From Actinoallomurus purpureus (GTDB lineage: Bacteria; Actinomycetota; Actinomycetes; Streptosporangiales; Streptosporangiaceae): a DNA stretch of 64,000 bases. How positions within the stretch are numbered: position 1 is the stretch's first letter; every line of letters starts with the position of its first letter. Below, piece after piece: positions 43,757 to 52,790 of this stretch. The position numbers and the translations under genes were made by a program. Location: positions 62,001 to 126,000 of the forward strand of contig NZ_JAMXMY010000003.1 in the NCBI RefSeq assembly GCF_024055795.1, in the 5' to 3' direction. The notes beneath the pieces are model-generated. The model searched no databases, was not told the DNA's origin, and saw only the letters and a program-made list of their open reading frames with translations.

Positions 43757-46558
43757 TCACGCCACTGCCTGGGCTGCGGCGATCCGCTGCTCCAGCACCT
43801 GTTGGATCCAGGTGAGTCGTTCCTGGTAGGCGGCGTTGTCAGGATGGGCGAGGGCCAGGCGTTGGGCGTAGGGGACGACCTGCCGTACGGGCTCGACGGC
43901 TTCGGTCGCCGGCAGGTATCCGGAGTTGATGCCGACCTGTGCGATCAGGTCGAACAGGTAGGCGTCGTTGGCGCCCGGTGCGAACGCCATGAACAATCCG
44001 AGGGCCTGCCGGGTGGGGTCGGCGGCTTCGGGGCGGCGACCGGCGGCGTCCAGTCGTTGCGCCAGCACGACCAGGATCCATGGGTATCGGTAGCGATAAT
44101 CCATGTTCGCCGGGTTCGTCTCAGTCAGGCGTTGGGCGAAAGGCACCGCCTGCCGGACCGACTCGACCGCTTCGGTCGCCGGCAGGTACCCCGAGTTGAT
44201 GCCGACCTGCGCGATCAGGTCGAACAGGTAGGCGTCGTTGGCGCCCGGTGCGAACGCCATGAACAATCCGAGCGCCTGCCGGGTGGGATCCGCCGCTTCG
44301 AGGCGGCGACCGGCGGCGTCCAGTCGTTGCGCCAGCACCACGAGGATCCATGGGTATCGGTAGCGATAATCCATGTTCGCCGGATTGGCCTCGGCCAGCC
44401 GCCGAGCGAAAGGCGCCACCTGTCGTACGGGCTCGACGGCTTCGGTCGCGGGCAGGTATCCGGAGTTGATGCCGACTTGTGCGATCAGGTCGAACAGGTA
44501 GGCGTCGTTGGCGTCCGGAGCGAGTTCCAGGAAGAGTCCGAGGGCCTGCCGGGTGGGGTCGGCGGCTTCGGGGCGGCGACCGGCGGCGTCCAGTCGTTGC
44601 GCCAACACGACGAGGATCCATGGGTATCGGTAGCGATAATCGGGATTGTCGGGATTCGCCCTGGCCAGGCGTTGGGCGTAGGGGACGACCTGCCGTACGG
44701 GCTCGACGGCTTCGGTCGCCGGCAGGTATCCGGAGTTGATGCCCACCTGCGCGATCAGGTCGAACACCTTCGGGTCATCGAGGGTCGGGGCCAGGCGCAG
44801 GAGGATCTCGATTCCACCTCGGGCGGGTTCAGCCGCTTCACCGGTCCGGCCGGCCGCGGCGAGTCGCTGACTCTGGGTCAGCAGACTGTGGGAGAGAACG
44901 AACAGATCCTGGCGGTCCTGGTCGGTGAGAGGGGTGCCGTCCCGTCCGGTCGTCCGCTCCTGCACCGGACCACCGGAGGACGGCTGGAGGTACCACCGGC
45001 CGGTGCTGGGACGCCACACGGCCAGGTCGGCCCTGCCGTCGCGGTCGTAGTCCGCGGGAGCCGGCTGATCTTGCGGTTCGCCGAGGCGCTGGATCCGCAC
45101 GGGTCCACCCGCGGCGGGTGCGATGAACCAGACTCCCCCGTCGGGGCGCCAGACCGCCGGGTCGATGCGCTGATCGCCGTCGTAGTCGGCCTCCACGCCG
45201 AAGTCCGCCGGGAACGACACCCCGAACGACTGCCAGGGCCCGGTGACAGGGCCGGCGGCCGACACGTAGCGGATCGAGTACTTCCCGCTCGCGGCCGCGG
45301 TGACGTACGGCGGGTTCCGGTCGGTGCGGACGAAGATCTCACCGTCGATGACGGGCTCGTCGGTGGTGCGCTGCCACACGCCGCTGGCCCGTTCGTCAGG
45401 TTCCAGAATGCCGTCTTGCTCGAAGATCTCCAGACGTACGCCGAACTGCCGGTCGTCCACCGGCGCGGGGCCGATGGCGGTGCGCCAGGGAGGCCCGGTC
45501 GGATGGACGGTGCCGCCGACCCCGAACACGTCGCCCGTCTCGAATTCGGCGAAGCTGTCGTCGGCGGGAAAGCGCCACGCCCGTACCTCGGTGGCCGTGC
45601 CATCTCCCCAGTTGCCGGTGAAGACCCGCACCACGAAGTCTCCATCGGAATCACCCCCGGGGTCGCCGTCATCGACGATGGTCACGGCCTCCACGGCGAG
45701 ATCGACCTGGCGTACCAGCAGCGTGACCTGCTGGACGTGCTCCTGCCAGGTCCCGTTGGTGTCCATGACGCGCACGATCGCGGTGTAGGTGCCACCGGGA
45801 CGCAGCGCGCTGCCGGTCGCGTCGTCGGTCTTGACCAGGTCCACCCGCCGGGTGCCGCGCGGTTCGCCCAGCAGGATCCGGCCGATCGGGCGGGTGAAGG
45901 CGTGGTAGCCGAACGGCGGAAACTCCTTCGGCGTTCCCTCCCCGATTTCGGCGACGACGGCCACCGGTACGCGCCCGGCGGTGGCGACGTCCACCGTCAC
46001 CTTGTCCGGCCCGAGGGTGGCCACCAGCCCGTCGGGGGCCAGGAGCGTGCCGCGTTGCCCGGCCGCCAGCACCGTCTTCATCCCGGTCAGGTCGGTGTCC
46101 GGTCTGTTCGGGTCCGCGTCCGGGTCGGTGGTGCCCCAGACCCGGTAGACATCGCCCTTGCTCAGGACCGGTGCGTCGACGTATCCCCGCAGCTGGTAGT
46201 CGGCGAGGCCGGATTCCGGTCCCAGCAGGCCGCCCTGCCGGACGTTCGACGCCCGCATCCGGTTCTTCAGCGCATCGCCGGTGAGCTTGCGCCACGCCGG
46301 GAGAGGGGGATTGTCGGTGATGCGCTGTTCCCACAGGATCGGCTCCGATTGGACATCGAAGCTCTCGTATTTGACCAGCACCACCGGGCCAGGCCCCACC
46401 GGCGGAACACCATAGAAGAAGACCTCCTCGGCGGCATCATCCAGATGCGTGGTCACACCGATGGTCACCATGAGACCGGCCCCCTCAGCGAACGGTGAGT
46501 TTCCGGCGGACTGCTGCCGCCCTGCTCGAACCGTTGCATCCGCCGCGCCACCGAACAT
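43757..46558 (-). CDS. Large FG-GAP/TPR repeat protein
   Basis: A 933-aa protein without signal peptide. Residues 1-440 contain beta-rich segments of unknown fold (GMKTVLAAGQRGTLLAPDGL, EVRAWRFPADDSFAEFETGD). Two FG-GAP-like calcium-binding repeats follow: DYDGDQRIDPAVWRPDGGVW and DYDRDGRADLAVWRPSTGRW. The last 380 residues are four copies of a 90-aa helical, TPR-like unit with the core LFDLIAQVGINSGYLPATEA and YRYRYPWILVVLAQRL. ATG 46558 has AGGGG; an inner ATG at 46471 has an equally good site. Function unknown; the TPR block suggests protein binding, the first half surface-like domains. Confidence 0.8.
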   Translation of the reverse strand: MFGGAADATVRAGRQQSAGNSPFAEGAGLMVTIGVTTHLDDAAEEVFFYGVPPVGPGPVVLVKYESFDVQSEPILWEQRITDNPPLPAWRKLTGDALKNRMRASNVRQGGLLGPESGLADYQLRGYVDAPVLSKGDVYRVWGTTDPDADPNRPDTDLTGMKTVLAAGQRGTLLAPDGLVATLGPDKVTVDVATAGRVPVAVVAEIGEGTPKEFPPFGYHAFTRPIGRILLGEPRGTRRVDLVKTDDATGSALRPGGTYTAIVRVMDTNGTWQEHVQQVTLLVRQVDLAVEAVTIVDDGDPGGDSDGDFVVRVFTGNWGDGTATEVRAWRFPADDSFAEFETGDVFGVGGTVHPTGPPWRTAIGPAPVDDRQFGVRLEIFEQDGILEPDERASGVWQRTTDEPVIDGEIFVRTDRNPPYVTAAASGKYSIRYVSAAGPVTGPWQSFGVSFPADFGVEADYDGDQRIDPAVWRPDGGVWFIAPAAGGPVRIQRLGEPQDQPAPADYDRDGRADLAVWRPSTGRWYLQPSSGGPVQERTTGRDGTPLTDQDRQDLFVLSHSLLTQSQRLAAAGRTGEAAEPARGGIEILLRLAPTLDDPKVFDLIAQVGINSGYLPATEAVEPVRQVVPYAQRLARANPDNPDYRYRYPWILVVLAQRLDAAGRRPEAADPTRQALGLFLELAPDANDAYLFDLIAQVGINSGYLPATEAVEPVRQVAPFARRLAEANPANMDYRYRYPWILVVLAQRLDAAGRRLEAADPTRQALGLFMAFAPGANDAYLFDLIAQVGINSGYLPATEAVESVRQAVPFAQRLTETNPANMDYRYRYPWILVVLAQRLDAAGRRPEAADPTRQALGLFMAFAPGANDAYLFDLIAQVGINSGYLPATEAVEPVRQVVPYAQRLALAHPDNAAYQERLTWIQQVLEQRIAAAQAVA
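43771..44850 (-). repeat. Four tandem 270-bp coding repeats (90 aa each)
   Basis: The sequence CGGCGGCGTCCAGTCGTTGC recurs at 44041, 44311 and 44581 with a diverged relative near 44851, giving a strict 270-bp period. Inner units are nearly identical at DNA level; the outer two are more diverged, as expected for repeats growing by unequal crossing over. Confidence 0.85.
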
Positions 46559-46659
46559 GAGTAGCCCCTACTCACTCTCCGCCGCCGCGGCCGCGAGTGG
46601 ACCTTCAGGCGAGCGGAGCCAACGCCCCCGCGCTCCAGATCCGGCGGGCGCGCCGCCGG

Positions 46660-47073
46660 TCAGTGCCGGTAGCGGAAGCCGACGCCGTACCGTCCGGTCT
46701 TGGTGGACCTGCTCACCTTGACGGCGGTGAGCGTGAAGCCTCCGACCGCGACGGACTGCGGGGTCGCCGACGCCGTGAACCTGCGCTCGGCGTGGCCGGT
46801 GACGTCGGTGACGATCACCTTCACCCGCCCGGCCTTGAGCGCGCCGGTCTTCAGGCGGAGGCCGCCCGCCGTCCTGGTCGTGCCGACCGCCTGCCACCAC
46901 GGCGCCGCCTTGGCGTGCCGCTTGGCGGGCTTGTGGGACGCGGTGGCGTGGGGGGACGGAGACTTCTTCCGGGTGGCGGCCTGTTCGCGCCGGGCCGCGC
47001 CGGCCGGGTCGCTGCAGCCCGCCAGCAGCCCGAGCGCGACGATCAAAGCCGGAAGGCGTATGCCTCCGCGCAT
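46660..47073 (-). CDS. Small lipoprotein
   Basis: A 137-aa lipoprotein with a signal peptide ending in the lipobox LLAGC at about residue 20. A Lys/Ser/Ala-rich linker (residues 30-55) is followed by a compact domain (VKVIVTDVTGHAERRFTASA then VGGFTLTAVKVSRSTKTGRY). GGAGGAAG precedes ATG 47073. No family recognised. Anchored to the outer face of the membrane. Confidence 0.8.
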   Translation of the reverse strand: MRGGIRLPALIVALGLLAGCSDPAGAARREQAATRKKSPSPHATASHKPAKRHAKAAPWWQAVGTTRTAGGLRLKTGALKAGRVKVIVTDVTGHAERRFTASATPQSVAVGGFTLTAVKVSRSTKTGRYGVGFRYRH

Positions 47074-47333
47074 TCTTCCTCCTCGTTGAGCGACGGGAAA
47101 ACCTTAGTCGCAACCGGCGCTGCCCATGGACGTCCGTGTCCCCAGGGCGAGGTGCCCCGGGGCGAAACGGGTACGGGCGCCTCGGCGGTGCTCCCGTCCC
47201 CGGGGTCCGCGCCTCCGTCCGCTCAGGCGTGCGACCAGCGCGGAGGCCCCCTGGCGGCTGTGGCGGCCGTACGGGCCACGGCCTACAGTCGGCAGTGAAG
47301 GTGATCGACGCTTTGCCGAGATCCGGAGTGGAG

Positions 47334-48515
47334 ATGCCCTATTACCGCGCCGTCGGGGAGATCCCCCGCAAACGGCACATCCAGTTCCGCAGACCCGATG
47401 GGGGGCTGTACGCCGAGGAGCTCATGGGGGAGGAGGGGTTCTCATCCGACTCCTCGCTGCTCTACCACGTGCACCCGCCCACCGCGATCGTCAAGAGTGA
47501 GGGCGTGGACCTTCCGGCCCACGCCACCGGTGCGACGCCGAACCATCCGCTGATGCCGCGCCACTTCAAGGCGCACGAGCTGAAGAGCGGGGGTGATCCG
47601 GTCCTCGGACGGCGGCTGCTGCTGGCCAACGACGACGTCCGCATCTGCTACGTGGTCGCCGACACGGACGGCGAGCTGTACCGCAACTCGGTCGGCGACG
47701 AATGCGTGTACGTCGAGGCGGGCCGCGCCCGGCTCGAGTCGACGTACGGGTCGCTCGACGTCGGCCCGGGCGACTACGTCGTCGTCCCGACCGGGACCAT
47801 CCACCGTTTCGTCCGTACGGACCCCGCCGAGCCGCTGCGCCTGATCGTCTTCGAGGCGTCCGGGCACATCCGGCCGCCGAGGCGCTACCTGTCGCAGTAC
47901 GGCCAGTTCCTGGAGCACGCGCCGTACAGCGAGCGTGACCTTCGGGGCCCGGTCGAGCCGCTCGTTCACGAGGGGGAGGACGTGCCGGTACTCGTCCGCA
48001 CCCGCGCGGGCCTGTCCCGGCTGACCTACCGGCACCATCCGCTGGACGTCGTGGGCTGGGACGGCTGCCTGTACCCCTTCGTGTTCAACATCGCCGACTT
48101 CGAGCCGATCGTGAAGCGCACCCACGCCCCTCCGCCGGTGCATCAGACGTTCGAGGGGCCGAACTTCGTGATCTGTTCGTTCTGCCCCCGGCCGCTGGAC
48201 TTCGACGACGCGGCGGTGCCGATTCCCTATAACCACCACAATGTCGACTCCGACGAGGTGATGTTCTACGTCGCCGGGGATTACACGGCGCGCCGGGGCT
48301 CGGGTATCGACATCGGGTCGATAAGCCTGCACCCGTCCGGATTCACTCACGGTCCCGCGCCCGGTGCCGTGGAAGGCGTCATCGACGCGGTCAGAAAAGG
48401 CCATACGACCACCACGGAAACGGCCGTGATGATCGATACGTTCCGGCCGCTGAACATCGGCGGGGAGGCATCGTCCGTCGAGGCCTCGGACTACGCCTGG
48501 ACCTGGGCTCGCTGA
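47334..48515 (+). CDS. hmgA: Homogentisate 1,2-dioxygenase
   Basis: A 393-aa Fe(II) cupin dioxygenase that opens the homogentisate ring to maleylacetoacetate in tyrosine and phenylalanine catabolism. Start MPYYRAVGEIPRKRHIQFR; HPPTAIVK, DECVYVEAGRARLESTYGSL, VVPTGTIHRF, PYNHHNVDSDEVMFYVAGDY (Fe ligands) and GSISLHPSGFTHGPAPGAVE are family hallmarks. GGAGTGGAG precedes ATG 47334. No other tyrosine-degradation gene is adjacent, so it is monocistronic. The maleylpyruvate isomerase-like gene 3.7 kb away could be a distant functional neighbour, but that is speculative. Confidence 0.93.
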   Translation: MPYYRAVGEIPRKRHIQFRRPDGGLYAEELMGEEGFSSDSSLLYHVHPPTAIVKSEGVDLPAHATGATPNHPLMPRHFKAHELKSGGDPVLGRRLLLANDDVRICYVVADTDGELYRNSVGDECVYVEAGRARLESTYGSLDVGPGDYVVVPTGTIHRFVRTDPAEPLRLIVFEASGHIRPPRRYLSQYGQFLEHAPYSERDLRGPVEPLVHEGEDVPVLVRTRAGLSRLTYRHHPLDVVGWDGCLYPFVFNIADFEPIVKRTHAPPPVHQTFEGPNFVICSFCPRPLDFDDAAVPIPYNHHNVDSDEVMFYVAGDYTARRGSGIDIGSISLHPSGFTHGPAPGAVEGVIDAVRKGHTTTTETAVMIDTFRPLNIGGEASSVEASDYAWTWAR

Positions 48516-48675
48516 ACGCCCGCATCCGGCGGAATGCCGGAGATGCCGAGTCGGCCGTGGCTGGAAGTCGGCCATTGGCGGCCTTCTCGGCATCTCCCGT
48601 CCTTATTGCCATCTCATTTATCGAAAATCTCACCATGAATGCCGCACCCACGATTGATCGCGTACGGTAATTGAG

Positions 48676-48709
48676 AAATACCGAGTGTTATCAAGGGTCC
48701 TCCGGGTAG
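48676..48709 (+). promoter_or_regulatory. Conserved leader/promoter element, copy 1
   Basis: AAATACCGAGTGTTATCAAG and the following GG(T)CC..CCGGGTAG are conserved at 49408-49441 upstream of the paralogous gene. Located about 90 bp before the start codon, it is probably the shared promoter. Confidence 0.5.
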
Positions 48710-48797
48710 TAGACGCGGTGGATCCGACGGGCGCCCATAAAGGTCGCTTGAAGGGTCCGGGCAACACGCTTCCTGCTACCTCAAGACGGAGATCTGC

Positions 48798-49163
48798 ATG
48801 CGAAAAATGTACGCGCTCGGAACGGGAACGATGGCCCTCGCGGCAGTGGTGGCCACCGGCCTCGCGGCCCACGCGGACAAGGGTGATCCCGTGCCGGAAC
48901 CGGCCGCCCACAGCAAGACGGCGCTGCCCGCCGGATACCAGATCGTCACCCTTCCCAACGCGAACGTCCCGAACTTCCAGCGGCGCGTGGTCTTCTGCCC
49001 GGGCGGCAAGCACGTCCTCGGCGGCGGCGGCGAGGCCCAGGGCAACGGCGCGATCCTGGTCGGCAGCTTCCCGACCCTCGACGGCCGCGGCTGGATCGCC
49101 CTCGGCCGGCAGATCGGCTACAGCACGGTCGGAATCAGCGTCTACGCGATCTGCGCGTACTGA
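48798..49163 (+). CDS. Small secreted protein, MRKMYA family, copy 1
   Basis: A 121-aa exported protein. Signal peptide (KMYALGTGTMALAAVVATGL, cleavage near AAHAD). The mature core reads LPAGYQIVTLPNANVPNFQR, VVFCPGGKHVLGGGGEAQGN and GRGWIALGRQIGYSTVGISV with two cysteines. The same core is seen in the next gene. No named family; the beta-rich pattern recalls secreted proteins of Streptomyces with unknown function. GGAG lies before ATG 48798. Confidence 0.8.
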   Translation: MRKMYALGTGTMALAAVVATGLAAHADKGDPVPEPAAHSKTALPAGYQIVTLPNANVPNFQRRVVFCPGGKHVLGGGGEAQGNGAILVGSFPTLDGRGWIALGRQIGYSTVGISVYAICAY

Positions 49164-49224
49164 TCCCGTCGCGGTTCCGCGGTCCTTCATGACGCCGTGA
49201 ACGGCCGAGACCCGTGAGGTTCCG

Positions 49225-49257
49225 ACGCCGGCCGCCCGTTCCCCGGGCGGCCGGCGT
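49225..49257 (+). terminator. Terminator hairpin
   Basis: Perfect 14-bp stem (49225-49238 with 49244-49257), 5-nt loop, downstream of secreted copy 1. The rest of 49258-49531 holds the duplicated upstream region of copy 2 and no gene. Confidence 0.75.
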
Positions 49258-49407
49258 TCTCGTATGCGGGCCGTCGACCGGCCGCTTCACCGTCCCTAAT
49301 CGACCATTGGCGACCTTCTTGGCATTGCCGGAAAGCCATACCATTCTTGGTTATCGGAAATCCTGCCATAAATCGCCCGTAATTCGTCTGGTCGCGTGCA
49401 GCGGGAA

Positions 49408-49441
49408 AAATACCGGGTGTTATCAAAGGCCGTCCGGGTAG
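49408..49441 (+). promoter_or_regulatory. Conserved leader/promoter element, copy 2
   Basis: Same element as at 48676-48709, offset 732 bp, about 90 bp before the start codon of the second paralogue. Confidence 0.5.
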
Positions 49442-49531
49442 GAGGTGCGAGGGATCCGATCGGTGCCGTCAAAGGCCGCCGTGCGGATCCGAGCAGCGCA
49501 GTTCCCAGCTACCCCCCGAACGGAGATCTGC

Positions 49532-49900
49532 ATGCGAAAGATGTACGCGATCAGCACTGGAATGGCGGCCCTCGCGGTTGTGGCGGCCACCGCTTTCACC
49601 GCTCATGCCGAGAGCGGGGCGCCCGCCGCACGGACGGCCGCTCACAGCAGGACGGCGGCTCTTCCCTCCGGATACCAGATCGTCAAACTCCCCAACGCGA
49701 ACGTCCCGAACTTCCAGCGGCGCGTGGTCTACTGCCCGTCCGGTAAGTACGTCCTCGGCGGCGGCGGCGAGGCCCAGGGCAACGGCGCCATCCTCGTCGG
49801 CAGCTTCCCGACCGACGACGGCCGCGGCTGGATCGCCCTCGGCCGGCAGATCGGCTACAACGACGTCGGGATCAGCGTCTACGCGATCTGCGCGTCCTGA
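49532..49900 (+). CDS. Small secreted protein, MRKMYA family, copy 2
   Basis: A 122-aa paralogue, offset 734 bp from copy 1. Signal peptide (KMYAISTGMAALAVVAATAF, cleavage near TAHAE). The mature core (ANVPNFQRRVVYCPSGKYVL, then GGGGEAQGNGAILVGSFPTD) is almost unchanged, while signal and linker have diverged, so selection holds the mature domain. GGAGATCTGC precedes ATG 49532 in both copies. Confidence 0.8.
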   Translation: MRKMYAISTGMAALAVVAATAFTAHAESGAPAARTAAHSRTAALPSGYQIVKLPNANVPNFQRRVVYCPSGKYVLGGGGEAQGNGAILVGSFPTDDGRGWIALGRQIGYNDVGISVYAICAS

Positions 49901-49950
49901 TCCGGTCGCGGGTCCCCTGGCGGGGAACCTCACGACCCGCATGACGTCCG

Positions 49951-49982
49951 GCGCCGGCCGCCCCTCCCAGGGCGGCCGGCGC
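49951..49982. terminator. Terminator hairpin
   Basis: Perfect 13-bp stem (49951-49963 with 49970-49982), 6-nt loop, between secreted copy 2 and the convergent ABC ATPase gene. Confidence 0.75.
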
Positions 49983-50020
49983 TTCGGTTCTCGGCCTCGC
50001 ACCCTGGCCGGCCCATACCG

Positions 50021-51658
50021 TCATGCCAGGACGGGCACCGCTGTGAGAAGCGCGCGGGTGTACTCGTGCCGCGGCGACGCGTACAGCTCGTCCACGTCGG
50101 CCAGCTCGACCAGCGCGCCCCCGCGCATCACCGCGACCCGGTCGCTCACCTGGCGGATCACCGCCAGGTCGTGGGACACGAAGACGATGGTCAGGCCGTA
50201 GTCCTCCTGGACGTCGCGCAGCAACTCCAGGATCTGGGCCTGGGTCGAGACGTCGAGCGCGGACACGGGCTCGTCGCAGACGAGCAGCTTCGGCCGCAGG
50301 GACAGCGCACGAGCGATGCCCACGCGCTGGCGCTGCCCGCCGGAGAACTCATGCGGGTAGCGATCGTGCCGCGCCGGGTCCAGGCCGACGCGCTCCATCA
50401 GCTCCCGCGCCGTCTGGCGGGCCTCTCCCGCCGGCACACCCCGCACCCGGAGCGGGTCGGCGATGCCGTCGCCGACCGTGCGCCGCGGATTCAGCGACGA
50501 CGTCGGGTCCTGGAACACCATCTGCAGATCGCCCCGGATCGAGCGCAGGCGCTTCTCCGGCAGGCCGGTGACGTCCCGGTCCTCGAACGAGATCCGGCCC
50601 GAGGTGGGGGCGAGTAGCCCGACCATCATCCGCACGAGGGTCGTCTTGCCGCTGCCGCTCTCCCCCACGACGCCGAGGGTCTCGCCCCGTCGTACGTCCA
50701 GGGACACGCCGTCCACGGCCCGTGTCGTCTCACGGCGCAGCCCCCGGCCCGGCCGCCGGAACTCCCGGGTGAGGTCCGTGACGGTCAGCAGGGGATCGCC
50801 GGGTTCGCGCCGGGCCGCCCGGGGCGCGTCCAGGCGGGGAACGGCGTCGAGGAGCGCACGCGTGTACGGCCGCGCCGGGGCGCGCAGCACCTCCCGCACC
50901 GGCCCCTGCTCGACGGCACGGCCCCGGTGCATGACGAGGACCTCGTCGGCCGAGCGCGACACGACGCCGAGGTCGTGGGTGACGAGCAGCAACGCCATCC
51001 CAGTGTCGGCCCGCAGCTCGTCGAGCAGGTCCAGGATCTGCGCCTGCACGGTGACGTCGAGGGCGCTGGTCGGCTCGTCGGCGACCAGGATCTCCGGTTC
51101 GCAGGCCAGCGCCATCGCGATGAGGGCGCGTTGCCGCATGCCGCCGGAGAACTCGTGCGGGCGGGCCCGCGCCCGCCGGGCCGCGTCCGGGATGCCGACC
51201 CGGTCGAGCACCTCGACCGCCCGCGCCCACGCGGCCCTCCGGCCCGCACCCGAGTGGGTGCGGTACACCTCGGCGATCTGGTCGCCGATCCGGTAGTACG
51301 GGTCGAGCGCGGATAGCGGATCCTGGAAGATCATCGCGATGCGACGGCCCCGCAGCCGCCGAACCCCTTCGTCGTCGAGCGCGTTGACGTCGACGCCGCC
51401 CGTTCCATCCGTGATCTCCGCGCCGAGCAGGATCCGGCCGGTGACCCGGGCGTCGGTGTGCCGGTGCAGGCCGAGGAGGGCGAGCGCCGTGGTGCTCTTG
51501 CCGGACCCGGACTCGCCGACCACGCCCAGGGCGCCACCGGCGGCCAGGTCGAAGGACACCCCGTCGACGGCGCGGAGCACGCCTCCGCCGGAGGAGAACT
51601 CGACGGTCAGGTCACGCACCGACAGGACGGTGTTCCCATCGGCCCCGTTGCCGGTCAC
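50021..51658 (-). CDS. Dipeptide/oligopeptide ABC transporter, fused double ATP-binding protein (DppD-DppF)
   Basis: A 545-aa protein with two complete ABC ATPase domains. First: Walker A VVGESGSGKSTTALALLG, signature EFSGGMRQRALIAMALA, Walker B ILVADEPTSALD. Second: VVGESGSGKTTLVRMMVG, EFSGGQRQRVGIARALSLRP and LLVCDEPVSALD. Both have the C-terminal oligopeptide-transporter extension (PYTRALLDAVPRL, EYTRALLTAVPVL). GTG 51658 overlaps the permease stop as GTGA. It powers the importer encoded upstream. Confidence 0.93.
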   Translation of the reverse strand: MTGNGADGNTVLSVRDLTVEFSSGGGVLRAVDGVSFDLAAGGALGVVGESGSGKSTTALALLGLHRHTDARVTGRILLGAEITDGTGGVDVNALDDEGVRRLRGRRIAMIFQDPLSALDPYYRIGDQIAEVYRTHSGAGRRAAWARAVEVLDRVGIPDAARRARARPHEFSGGMRQRALIAMALACEPEILVADEPTSALDVTVQAQILDLLDELRADTGMALLLVTHDLGVVSRSADEVLVMHRGRAVEQGPVREVLRAPARPYTRALLDAVPRLDAPRAARREPGDPLLTVTDLTREFRRPGRGLRRETTRAVDGVSLDVRRGETLGVVGESGSGKTTLVRMMVGLLAPTSGRISFEDRDVTGLPEKRLRSIRGDLQMVFQDPTSSLNPRRTVGDGIADPLRVRGVPAGEARQTARELMERVGLDPARHDRYPHEFSGGQRQRVGIARALSLRPKLLVCDEPVSALDVSTQAQILELLRDVQEDYGLTIVFVSHDLAVIRQVSDRVAVMRGGALVELADVDELYASPRHEYTRALLTAVPVLA

Positions 51659-52644
51659 GCCAGGACCACCCTTCGGTCGACCGTCGCGTACAGCAGGTCG
51701 GCGGCGGTGTTGGCCAGGACGACGGCCAGCCCGGCGGTCAGCGTCAGTCCGGCCACGACCGGCAGGTCGACGTTGTTCGACGACTGGACGATCAGCTGGC
51801 CGATGCCCGGCAGCCCGAACAGGGTCTCGGTGAGCATGGCGTTCACCAGGACGACGCCGAACTCCACGGCGTTGATCGAGATCAGCGGGGTCAGGGCGCC
51901 GCGCAGCGCGTGCCGCCCGATGACGCGGCGTTCGGGCAGGCCGTACGCGCGGAAGGTGCGGATGTGGTCCTCCGAGAGGGTCTCGAGCATGCCGGTGCGC
52001 GTGAGCCGCGTGAAGATCGCGGACTGCAGGATGGTCAGCGTCAGCCAGGGCAGGATGAGGTTCCGCGCCCAGCCCGCGGGGTCCTCGGTCAGCGGCACGT
52101 ACACCGGGAAGTCGAGCCACTGCAGCCATCCGCAGAAGACCATGAGCAGCAGCAGGCCGCTCACGAACACCGGGGTGCCCAGGCCGCCGAGCACGAAGAC
52201 GGTGATGAGGCGGTCGGTGAGGCGTTTCTCGCGCAGGGCCGACACCAGGCCGAGCGAGACACCGGTGACCGTCCACAGCACGAGGGCGCCCGCGGTGAGC
52301 GACAGCGACACGGGCAGCCGCTGGGCGATCAGCGAGAGGACGGGCAGGTCGGTCTGGAAGGAGTAGCCCAGGCACGGCGCCGCGCAGTGGGTCACGTCCG
52401 GCCCGGAGCTGTAGTCCCGGCCGACGACCAGTCCCTCCAGGAAGTGCCAGTACTGCGCGGTGATCGGCTGGTCGAGGCCGAGCTTGTGGTGGACGACGGC
52501 GAGCTGGGCGCCGTCGCAGCCCTTGCCGCAGACCAGGATCGCCGGGTCGGCGGGGATGGCGTAGAAGATGCCGTAGACGACGGCGGTCATCACGACCAGC
52601 AGCACGAGCAGGCTGCCGAGACGGCGCACCAGGTAGAGGATCAC
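51655..52644 (-). CDS. Dipeptide/oligopeptide ABC transporter permease (DppB type)
   Basis: A 329-aa inner-membrane permease starting ILYLVRRLGSLLVLLVVMTA. It has six helices and the EAA loop THTG-like segment (residues 225-245: EDHIRTFRAYGLPERRVIGR). GTG 52644 is preceded by a 123-bp spacer made of two extra copies of the dppC end; the copy next to it preserves the ancestral GTGA overlap (52641-52644). Confidence 0.9.
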   Translation of the reverse strand: MILYLVRRLGSLLVLLVVMTAVVYGIFYAIPADPAILVCGKGCDGAQLAVVHHKLGLDQPITAQYWHFLEGLVVGRDYSSGPDVTHCAAPCLGYSFQTDLPVLSLIAQRLPVSLSLTAGALVLWTVTGVSLGLVSALREKRLTDRLITVFVLGGLGTPVFVSGLLLLMVFCGWLQWLDFPVYVPLTEDPAGWARNLILPWLTLTILQSAIFTRLTRTGMLETLSEDHIRTFRAYGLPERRVIGRHALRGALTPLISINAVEFGVVLVNAMLTETLFGLPGIGQLIVQSSNNVDLPVVAGLTLTAGLAVVLANTAADLLYATVDRRVVLA

Positions 52645-52790
52645 GGGTGGCCTCGCAGTGGCTGCTTCGAGCCCGGGGGGACGGGCGGCAGGTACAGGGT
52701 CATCGGCGGCCTCGCCGGGGCCGCTTCGAGCCCGGGGCGACGGGCGGCAGGTAGGGCAGGCAGAGGGTCACCGGCGGCCTCGCGGGGACG
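52641..52790 (-). repeat. Triplicated dppC 3' end at the dppC/dppB junction
   Basis: Three copies of the dppC end, each with a TGA (52770-52768, 52702-52700, 52643-52641 on the minus strand) and the GCGAGGCC block before it, spaced 68 and 59 bp. The first is the real gene end; the last abuts the dppB start codon. Confidence 0.75.

Noticed and set aside
43771-44850. CRISPR-like periodic repeat
   Set aside because: The 270-bp period is in frame, has no spacers, and encodes a helical repeat protein.
42976-48515. Aromatic catabolic cluster linking the maleylpyruvate isomerase-like gene with hmgA
   Set aside because: They lie on opposite strands with unrelated genes between, and no fumarylacetoacetase or HPPD gene is present; the isomerase-like family is broad.
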